Shown: piece by piece, positions 1-5,781 of the stretch
Position numbering within the stretch: position 1 is the stretch's first letter
Layout of the letters: every line of letters begins with the position of its first letter
DNA from: GCA-2746795 sp964643965
GTDB taxonomy: Bacteria > Chloroflexota > Anaerolineae > Promineifilales > Promineifilaceae
Assembly: GCA_964643965.1 (NCBI GenBank)
Contig: CAZXVH010000102.1
Location: 1 to 19,158 of the forward strand
DNA length: 19,158 nt
Direction: 5' to 3'
Notes under the pieces: model-generated
The model's input: the letters and a program-made list of their open reading frames with translations, nothing else
Database searches by the model: none
What the model was told of the DNA's origin: nothing
Translations under genes and position numbers: made by a program

Positions 1-2
1 TG

Positions 3-83
3 TATGACAGCCAGGTGAAACATAAAATTTTCACCAAGATAGGCGTTCCCTTTGAGCCAGAATCCGAAGATGACGCCTGTTAG
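3..83 (+). CDS. C-terminal end of an unidentified protein (partial)
   Basis: Frame 3 is open from the left edge to a TAG at 81-83 and encodes 26 residues with an ordinary-looking mixed composition (contains KIFTKIGVPFEPE, then an acidic tail ending EDDAC). The other two forward frames stop within the first 20 bases. It reads as the end of a gene running in from the left, in the same direction as gap. I do not recognise the family; the fragment is too short to assign, and a chance open stretch is possible. Confidence 0.4.
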   Translation, partial: YDSQVKHKIFTKIGVPFEPESEDDAC

Positions 84-150
84 CCTGCCCATCTATACCA
101 TAAATGTATCTATTCTCTATATCCCAGGATATGGAAACGGCCGTATATCT

Positions 151-159
151 TGTTATGAT
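151..159 (+). promoter_or_regulatory. Putative extended -10 promoter for gap
   Basis: TGtTATGAT is a good extended -10 element (TG, one base, then a 5/6 match to TATAAT). The hexamer 17 bases upstream is a poor -35, as is common for extended -10 promoters. It would start transcription near 166, leaving a leader of about 65 bases that contains both hairpins described at 177-225. Confidence 0.4.
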
Positions 160-176
160 CAAACGAAAATCAATTA

Positions 177-216
177 ACCAAGAAGTTCAACTTTTTTAGA
201 AAGGTTGAACTTCTCC
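177..216. repeat. 40-bp hairpin element, copy A (gap leader)
   Basis: AGAAGTTCAAC (181-191) and GTTGAACTTCT (204-214) are a perfect 11-bp inverted repeat around a 12-base T/A-rich loop. The whole 40-mer aligns without gaps to 11491-11530, matching at about 28 of 40 positions, with the flanks ACCAAGA and TCTCC conserved. That makes it a dispersed element rather than a one-off terminator. It lies just upstream of the gap Shine-Dalgarno, so as RNA it would fold in the 5' untranslated region. Confidence 0.65.
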
Positions 217-225
217 TCAAAGGAG
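213..225 (+). promoter_or_regulatory. Shine-Dalgarno of gap, inside a small hairpin
   Basis: AAGGAG at 220-225 sits six bases before the ATG at 232 and fixes that codon as the start. The preceding CTCCT (213-217) pairs perfectly with AGGAG (221-225) across a three-base loop, so the ribosome site can be hidden. The first two bases of CTCCT are also the last two of the long hairpin's right arm, so the two structures compete. Confidence 0.55.
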
Positions 226-231
226 CGAAAC

Positions 232-1239
232 ATGAACACCCCCCTAAAAATAGGCATCAACGGCTTTGGTCGCATTGGCCGTGCCGCCTTCAAAGTAATC
301 CTCGATACCCCAGAACTAGAAGTGGTGGGCATCAACGATTTGATCCCCACCGACAACCTGGCTTACTTACTAAAATACGACACCGTTTACGGCCGTTTAC
401 CTCAAACCATCACCGCCAATGAAAACGGCATCCGTATAGACGACCGTGACTATCCCGTCACCCATATCAAAGACCCCGCCGAACTGCCCTGGGGCGCTCT
501 CGGTGTGGATGTGGTCTTTGAATGCACCGGCGTCTTCACCAAACGGGAAGATTTAGCCAAACATCTGCAAGCCGGCGCCGGACGCGTCATGCTTTCTGCA
601 CCCACCAAAAGCGAAGAAATCCTCACCGTCGTTCATGGCGCCAGCGACAGCGAAGTCGACGACCAGATCATCTCCTGTGCCAGTTGCACCACTAACTGCA
701 TTACCCCTATCATCGAAATTATTGGCCGGCGCATCGGCATTAAAAAAGCCACCTTGACCACGCTCCACGCCTATACCGCCTCCCAAGCCCTGGTTGATGG
801 CCCCAATAAAAATATGCGTCGCGGCCGGGCGGGCGCGGAGAACCTCGTACCCACCTCCACCGGCGCCGCCCTGGCCACCACCAAAGCGCTGCCTCAATAC
901 CAGGGGTTGTTCGATGGCGTGGCGGTGCGCGCCCCCATCCCCGTGGGTTCCCTTGCTGACATTGTGATCCTCACCAGCCGGGCTACCAGCATCGAGGAAA
1001 TCAATGATATTTTCCGTGAAGAAGCCAACAGTGACCGGTATCGCCACATCCTCGGCGTTTCAGATGATGAGTTGGTCTCTTCCGACATCATACAAGACCC
1101 TCGCGCCTCCATCGTTGACCTGGCTATGACGCAGGTTGTCGATGGCGATCTGGTGAAGATTATGAGCTGGTACGATAACGAATGGGGCTATGTGAACCAG
1201 ATGACGCGCCACGCGCTCAGTTGGGTAAACAACAGTTAA
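232..1239 (+). CDS. gap: Glyceraldehyde-3-phosphate dehydrogenase (NAD type)
   Basis: Converts glyceraldehyde 3-phosphate, NAD+ and phosphate to 1,3-bisphosphoglycerate in cytosolic glycolysis or gluconeogenesis. The 335-residue protein has the family length. Visible motifs are the N-terminal Rossmann GINGFGRIGR (residues 8-17), Asn35-Asp36 after the second strand (the acidic residue typical of NAD rather than NADP use), catalytic Cys152 in ASCTTNC, the TTLHAYT histidine segment, the TGAALAT phosphate loop and the C-terminal SWYDNEWGY. The frame stays open upstream to a TTG at 205, but the Shine-Dalgarno at 220-225 selects ATG 232. It stands alone here: no pgk or tpi follows, and it converges with the sensor kinase with 14 bases between stops. 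The leader hairpins suggest post-transcriptional control, which is inference. Confidence 0.97.
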   Translation: MNTPLKIGINGFGRIGRAAFKVILDTPELEVVGINDLIPTDNLAYLLKYDTVYGRLPQTITANENGIRIDDRDYPVTHIKDPAELPWGALGVDVVFECTGVFTKREDLAKHLQAGAGRVMLSAPTKSEEILTVVHGASDSEVDDQIISCASCTTNCITPIIEIIGRRIGIKKATLTTLHAYTASQALVDGPNKNMRRGRAGAENLVPTSTGAALATTKALPQYQGLFDGVAVRAPIPVGSLADIVILTSRATSIEEINDIFREEANSDRYRHILGVSDDELVSSDIIQDPRASIVDLAMTQVVDGDLVKIMSWYDNEWGYVNQMTRHALSWVNNS

Positions 1240-1253
1240 GATTGGGCGACCAC

Positions 1254-3215
1254 TTATAACAGGTCTAACAAGGTACGCGAGTCGGTTGTTTCTTGCAGGT
1301 TGTCCAGGTTGAGTCGCACGATGATGGCGACGCCGCCTTGCGACTGAGCCGTTACCTGCATCTCACCGCCCAAGAGTCTGGCGCGTTCTTGCATGTTGTA
1401 GAGGCCCATGCCGCCGCTGTCGTCCAGGCAGTTGATATCAAAGCCGCAACCATTGTCCCGAATGAGCAGTGTGACCTGGTTGCCTGTTTGCTGAATTTGC
1501 ACGGTAACGGCCGTTGCGCTGGCATGTTTGAGCGAATTATTGAGCGCTTCTTCAGTAATGTGGAAAAGCGATTCTTCGACATGGGGAGGCAGAACAATGT
1601 CATCATCAGCCAATAGTTTGGCGGAAATGCCGGCCCGTTTTTCTACGGCGTCTAAACGCTGCTGCAAGGCGCTGATGAAACCGGCGTTTTGTAAAATTGA
1701 CGGGCGCAGGTTGTGCAGCAGCAGACGCATTTCCTTGAGTGATTTTTCGGCCGTTTCACCGATACGCCGGGTATAAGCCGCCACGTTTTCCATATCGCCA
1801 GCCCGAGCGAAACGTTGGTTGACTTCCGCAAAAAGGGTGAGGCTGTAGAGAGATTGGGTCACGGCGTCGTGTAGTTCGCGGGCCAGGCGGGTGCGCTCAT
1901 CTAAGACCAGCAGCCGTTCGTTTTCACGGCGCAACTGGGCGTTTTCAATGGCGCTGCCAATCTGGTCAGCAATGGAGTCTAGCAAGGCTATATCACCTTC
2001 GCTAAACGGCCGTTGACTGCGGCGGAAACTACTCAAAATACCAGACGCCTGACCGCGCACATCGATGCGTAAGCCAGCATAGGCGTGGAAAAATTGATTT
2101 TTCACGAGCGGCGACTGGGGCGGCTCGGCTTGAATATCCGCGGAGGTGAACGGGATGTCTGTGGCTAAAATTTGAGCGGCCAGCCCCGCCTGGGCAGGTA
2201 ACTGCGCCAACTGCTGCGCCAGTTTAGCCGGCAGCGCTTCCTGCCCGGCCAGGTGGAGCCGTTCTTGCCGATTATCTAACAAATGAATGGCGCCGGCGTC
2301 TCCGTGAACGGCCGTCAATACCCAGGAAAGCGCCTCTTGCAGCAGCATCTTCAAATCACTTTGCTCGGCGGCCAACGTCATCACCTGGTACAAGGCCGAC
2401 AGTTTACGGGTGCGGTCTACCACGCGCTGTTCTAACAACTGCTGCGCCAGGATGCGCTCAGTGATGTCGGCGACAAAGCCTTCCACCCCAACCATATTCT
2501 CATCGGCGGTCAACAGCGCCTCTCCTCGCTCCAGCACCCACTTGATTTCACCAGTGGCCGTGCGCAGCCGGTAGAGCAGTTCAAACGGTTCGTGGGATCG
2601 TATGGCTGTCTCTAGTTCCGCCCGCACCCGGTTACGATCTTCTTCATGTATCAGGCTGGCGTAAGCGATTTCGGCCGGGATGATGAATTTTTCGGGCGGA
2701 TAGCCAGTTAGCTCCCAGGCGCCTTTGTTGACCAGTTCCATTTCGCGCTGGGCGTTGTGAGGGCCGCGATACGCCATGCCCGGCAGGCTGTTCATCAGGG
2801 TCAACAGAGAGCGCTGCGCCTTTTGCAGCGCCAATTCCGCTTCTTGCTGCGGCGTCACATTGGTGACGATGTGGAAAACGCCGGTGATGACTCCTTTTTC
2901 GTTTAAAGGAAAAGCAACGGTGTCCCAATAGAGGGTTTCGGCGCCAATGGTGAGGGGTAAGGCGTGTTGGTGAATAGTTTCGCCGGCCAGCGCCTTTTCT
3001 AAAACGGGCAAAATCACCGGGGCGGCGGTAGGAAATAATTGTAGGATCGACATGCCTGGGAGCGGCGTTACACTTTTCGTTTTCTGGAAAGCAGCAGCGT
3101 AAGCGGCCCAGGTCTGGTTGAAGATACGCAAGGTTAAATCCCGATTGTAGATGGCAACCCCCATCGGAATCTTGCGGAAGAAATCGTCTAAAACGTCGGC
3201 CGGCAAGTTTTGCAT
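1254..3215 (-). CDS. PAS-PAS-GAF sensor histidine kinase (HisKA_3 / NarL-type family)
   Basis: Sensor kinase of 653 residues with no transmembrane segment, so probably cytoplasmic. In order: a PAS domain (about 10-125), a second PAS/PAC (about 130-260, ending FVADITER), a short coiled linker, a GAF domain (about 285-425), a HisKA_3 dimerisation domain with phospho-acceptor His449 in ARELHDAVTQSL, and a HATPase_c domain with EEALNNSLKHA (N box), DNGCGFD (G1) and GMGLYNMQERARLLGG (G2). This family phosphorylates LuxR/NarL-type response regulators, but none is encoded in the window, so it is an orphan here. PAS and GAF suggest a small ligand, redox or light cue; nothing fixes which. No clear Shine-Dalgarno precedes ATG 3215. 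It follows the LysW-like gene and a heptamer array on the same strand, with about 95 bases between, so co-transcription is uncertain. Confidence 0.93.
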   Translation of the reverse strand: MQNLPADVLDDFFRKIPMGVAIYNRDLTLRIFNQTWAAYAAAFQKTKSVTPLPGMSILQLFPTAAPVILPVLEKALAGETIHQHALPLTIGAETLYWDTVAFPLNEKGVITGVFHIVTNVTPQQEAELALQKAQRSLLTLMNSLPGMAYRGPHNAQREMELVNKGAWELTGYPPEKFIIPAEIAYASLIHEEDRNRVRAELETAIRSHEPFELLYRLRTATGEIKWVLERGEALLTADENMVGVEGFVADITERILAQQLLEQRVVDRTRKLSALYQVMTLAAEQSDLKMLLQEALSWVLTAVHGDAGAIHLLDNRQERLHLAGQEALPAKLAQQLAQLPAQAGLAAQILATDIPFTSADIQAEPPQSPLVKNQFFHAYAGLRIDVRGQASGILSSFRRSQRPFSEGDIALLDSIADQIGSAIENAQLRRENERLLVLDERTRLARELHDAVTQSLYSLTLFAEVNQRFARAGDMENVAAYTRRIGETAEKSLKEMRLLLHNLRPSILQNAGFISALQQRLDAVEKRAGISAKLLADDDIVLPPHVEESLFHITEEALNNSLKHASATAVTVQIQQTGNQVTLLIRDNGCGFDINCLDDSGGMGLYNMQERARLLGGEMQVTAQSQGGVAIIVRLNLDNLQETTDSRTLLDLL

Positions 3216-3259
3216 GAAGGTATTATCTATGCCTGCGGTGGGGATGACAACTTAAGAGA

Positions 3260-3316
3260 GTGAACAGTTTACAGTTTACAGTTTACAGTCCACTGTCTAC
3301 TGTCTACTGTTCACTG
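3260..3316. repeat. ACAGTNN heptamer array, copy 1
   Basis: Consecutive 7-bp units of the form ACAGTNN run rightward (three with TT, one with CC). After a central CCACTG the same unit runs in the opposite orientation (CTGTCTA twice, then CTGTTCAC). The outer ends GTGAAC (3260-3265) and GTTCAC (3309-3314) are perfect inverted repeats, so the array is a long imperfect hairpin mismatched only at the variable NN positions. It separates the LysW-like gene from the histidine kinase and supplies the LysW-like stop codon (TGA, reverse complement of 3311-3313). A second array is at 14298-14354. Confidence 0.85.
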
Positions 3317-3538
3317 ATTACGAGGATAACGCGGGTTGTAATGCGCGTCTGGGGGAAAGGGTTCTTCAAAGGCCCAATCCAGGCGCAGGGGATGAACGGC
3401 CGTTATCACCAACAAGGTCTCACATTGCGGACACAACAACAGGTGACATACCGGCAAGTGTGCTGATAATTGGATAACAGCGCTGCATTCGGGGCAAACG
3501 GCCGTTTGCAAATCTGGCGTATCTTTCATAACAATCAC
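3311..3538 (-). CDS. Small LysW-like zinc-ribbon protein
   Basis: A 75-residue protein with two CxxC knuckles, CPEC (Cys15/18) and CPQC (Cys36/39), 17 residues apart, followed by VHPLRLDWAFEEPF. This resembles LysW, the amino-group carrier of the alpha-aminoadipate lysine/arginine pathway (CPEC, CPxC, then PLxLE-type strand). It lacks the terminal EDWGE whose last glutamate carries the substrate in real LysW; the tail is proline- and tyrosine-rich instead. It has no lysX/argX-type ligase neighbour, so a carrier role is unlikely and a zinc-binding structural or regulatory role is more plausible. The start is GTG at 3538 behind AGGTGAGGG, 21 bases after the KimA-like stop, which suggests one operon; ATG 3529 is an alternative. 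Its stop lies inside the heptamer array. Confidence 0.72.
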   Translation of the reverse strand: MIVMKDTPDLQTAVCPECSAVIQLSAHLPVCHLLLCPQCETLLVITAVHPLRLDWAFEEPFPPDAHYNPRYPRNQ

Positions 3539-3559
3539 CCGGCCGTCGCCCTCACCTGG

Positions 3560-5488
3560 CTAACCGCGCACCAGATACGGCACATCAATAATCACCACAC
3601 TATCACACTTGCGCAGCCGGTTGCGCAGCAAATTCGCCGTCTGATTATGTAAAAATCTCGCTGAAGTGCTTTCTGGCACAAACTCCGGAATTACTACCGT
3701 TACCAACAAGCCCGGATACTGATTATTCACCATATCCATAATGTAATCGACCATCGGCGTCAGAATATCCCGGTAAGCATAATCGATAATCTCCAGGTGA
3801 ACATTGTCCGTTACCTTCGGGTACTGGCGCCAGCGCTCCAACAAGTGCACCTTCATCGATTCATCAGTGATAATCGAAATCGCATGGACATTATTTGATA
3901 ACCGGGTAGCATAACGTAGCGCCCGCAGTGTCCCCCTGTGAATATCCGCCAGGGGCACAATGACCACATCGGCAATATCCCGAATTTCCTCCGTAGCAAA
4001 CGTTTCCACACTCAAATGCGCCGCTACCGCATTATAATGCCGCCGAATCGCCCTAAAGCCATAAACCAGCGCCGGAATCATCAGCACCACCACCCAGGCT
4101 CCTTCCATAAACTTTGTGGCTACCAGCACCCAAAACACCACAAATGTTACCATCGCCCCCACCCCATTCAGCGCTCGCTTCCAGGTCGTCCCCCTTTCAT
4201 AATGAATCGTTGTCACCTGAGTGTGCAAAAATTCACCCGGCTTTAAATGGGCAATACGCCCCATTAAATGGAACATGCCCGTTTGCGACAGCGTGAAACT
4301 TAACATCACTCCCAGGGCATATAAAGGCAACATCGCAATTTCATCCGCTCGGAAAGCGAGAATTACCAGAGAAGCAATTGCTGCCAGCGTGATAATACCG
4401 CCGTTAAATACCAGCCGATCACCCCGATTCTGCATCCAGCGTGGCATAAACCCATCCTTCGCCAGGAAAGAACTGAGTCGTGGAAAATCTTGATAGCCGG
4501 TATTTGCCGCCAAAATCAAAATCAACATGGTGAAAATCTGCACCCAATAATACAGAATCTTGCCGCCTGGCAGCCCGGCCGTAACCGCTCGCGTTAACTG
4601 CGATAAAATGCTTTCTTGTTCATAAGGGACGAGATGTAGGTGTGTGGACAGAAAGGTAATGCCAATAAATAGCGACATGGCCGTCAGGCCCATGGCCACC
4701 ATTGTGAGCGCGGCATTTTTTGATTCCGGATGCTTAAACGCCTGCACCCCATTGCTGATCGCTTCAATGCCTGTCAGCGCTGTACAGCCGGCCGCAAATG
4801 CCCGCAGCAAAAGCCAGATAAACAAAAAGGTGCTAATCGAACTGAGACCCCCTTCTACCTCATGGACCGGGACGACTGGCGCTGGCAGGCCAAACAACCC
4901 AAACAGACGGGCCAGGCCAATGATAATCGTTAACAACACCCCAATCACAAATAGATAAGTGGGAATAGCAAAAATAGTGCCGCTCTCTCGCACCCCGCGC
5001 AGATTCACCCAGGTGAGGATCAAAATGGCAAATAGCGCCAAAGGGATACTGTAAGGCAATAGTTCCGGCACGGCCGAAGTAATAGCCCGAATTCCGGCCG
5101 ATACCGATACCGATACCGTCAAAATATAATCAATGAGCAAAGCAGAAGCAGCAAATAAAGAAGGCGTCTCGCCCAGATTGTCCTTCGTCACCGTATAAGC
5201 GCCGCCGCCATCCGGGTAATGGAGAATAGTTTGGATGTAGCTAAAAATCACCAGCAGCACCAACCCCATTACGCCCAGGGCGATGGGCATGGTCAAGCGC
5301 AAAGCGCCCACGCCCATCAGCACCAAAATACTCATGATCGCTTCTGTGGCATAGGCATTACTGCTGATGGGGTCAGAGGCGAATACCGCCAGCGCTCTTT
5401 TTTTGTCGAGCCGCTCATGAGATTCTTGATGTGTAGGGAACGGTTCACCGATTAAGACCCGTTTAATGTTCGCTAAAGATCGTGTCAT
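3560..5488 (-). CDS. kimA: KimA-like K+/H+ symporter (KUP/APC superfamily)
   Basis: Membrane transporter of 642 residues whose sequence follows Bacillus subtilis KimA (YdaO) closely from memory: FASDPISSNAYATEAI (residues 37-51), YPDGGGAYTVTKDNLGE (91-107), LLIDYILTVSVSVSAGI (118-133), LTGIEAISNGVQAFK and LILAANTGYQDFPRL. Asp39, Tyr46 and Asp120 align with residues I recall as lining the K+ site. About twelve hydrophobic helices end near residue 480. A cytoplasmic C-terminal domain of about 160 residues follows, resembling a universal-stress-protein fold. KimA imports K+ with protons and is inhibited by c-di-AMP in Bacillus; that regulation is not shown here. A generic amino-acid permease label is the alternative. 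The start ATG 5488 has AGGAGA 11 bases upstream. It leads a minus-strand group with the LysW-like gene and is divergent from the ClC gene. Confidence 0.85.
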   Translation of the reverse strand: MTRSLANIKRVLIGEPFPTHQESHERLDKKRALAVFASDPISSNAYATEAIMSILVLMGVGALRLTMPIALGVMGLVLLVIFSYIQTILHYPDGGGAYTVTKDNLGETPSLFAASALLIDYILTVSVSVSAGIRAITSAVPELLPYSIPLALFAILILTWVNLRGVRESGTIFAIPTYLFVIGVLLTIIIGLARLFGLFGLPAPVVPVHEVEGGLSSISTFLFIWLLLRAFAAGCTALTGIEAISNGVQAFKHPESKNAALTMVAMGLTAMSLFIGITFLSTHLHLVPYEQESILSQLTRAVTAGLPGGKILYYWVQIFTMLILILAANTGYQDFPRLSSFLAKDGFMPRWMQNRGDRLVFNGGIITLAAIASLVILAFRADEIAMLPLYALGVMLSFTLSQTGMFHLMGRIAHLKPGEFLHTQVTTIHYERGTTWKRALNGVGAMVTFVVFWVLVATKFMEGAWVVVLMIPALVYGFRAIRRHYNAVAAHLSVETFATEEIRDIADVVIVPLADIHRGTLRALRYATRLSNNVHAISIITDESMKVHLLERWRQYPKVTDNVHLEIIDYAYRDILTPMVDYIMDMVNNQYPGLLVTVVIPEFVPESTSARFLHNQTANLLRNRLRKCDSVVIIDVPYLVRG

Positions 5489-5526
5489 GTTAACTGCTTT
5501 CTCCTATTTTTACGCTGTTTCGTGTC

Positions 5527-5562
5527 GAGATTGGTTCAATCTCCAAGATTGAGCCGATCTTG
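5527..5562. repeat. Cluster of overlapping inverted repeats upstream of the KimA-like gene
   Basis: Three mutually exclusive stems overlap here. GAGATTG (5527-5533) pairs with CAATCTC (5537-5543). GGTTCAATC (5533-5541) pairs with GATTGAGCC (5547-5555) with one G-T. CAAGAT (5544-5549) pairs with ATCTTG (5557-5562). The segment lies 39-74 bases upstream of the transporter start, in its probable leader. The layout and the TTCAA..TCTCC..AAGA core resemble the 40-bp hairpins at 177 and 11491, so it may be a diverged relative. Confidence 0.5.
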
Positions 5563-5702
5563 AGGTACTACCCCGGCAGATTTTAATAGGGTATGCTTTT
5601 TTTTGAAACGGCTTTTTAGTGGCACTCGTATATAACTTTTGTTGCGAGATTTAAGCACAAATCACCGTCATTTGTCTCGTATTTTTGCCCACAATTGTCA
5701 CA

Positions 5703-5730
5703 TTGCGAAGGCGCTCACCTGCGATATGAT
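5703..5730 (+). promoter_or_regulatory. Putative sigma-70-type promoter for the ClC gene
   Basis: TTGCGA (5703-5708) and TATGAT (5725-5730) are 16 bases apart, putting the transcript start near 5737 and the TTG start at 5782 about 45 bases downstream. The promoter is bracketed by the 7-bp inverted repeat TTGTCAC (5695-5701) / GTGACAA (5747-5753), and ACAATTGT (5691-5698) is itself a palindrome. Either could be an operator. Confidence 0.42.
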
Positions 5731-5781
5731 GCATAATTAAATCATCGTGACAATCTCTTGCGAAAACTATCTGGAGTTATT

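Noticed and set aside
1240..1253. Terminator between gap and the histidine kinase
   Set aside because: Only 14 bases separate the convergent stops, with no stem or T-run.
3260..3466. 68-codon open frame starting MNSLQFTVYSPLS on the plus strand
   Set aside because: It is the heptamer array translated, followed by the antisense of the LysW-like gene. It lacks a ribosome site, and the repetitive peptide is a by-product of the repeat.
5489..5700. A ydaO-type c-di-AMP riboswitch before the KimA-like gene
   Set aside because: Expected from the Bacillus homologue, but reading the minus strand I could not find the conserved core. Only unrelated short stems are present.
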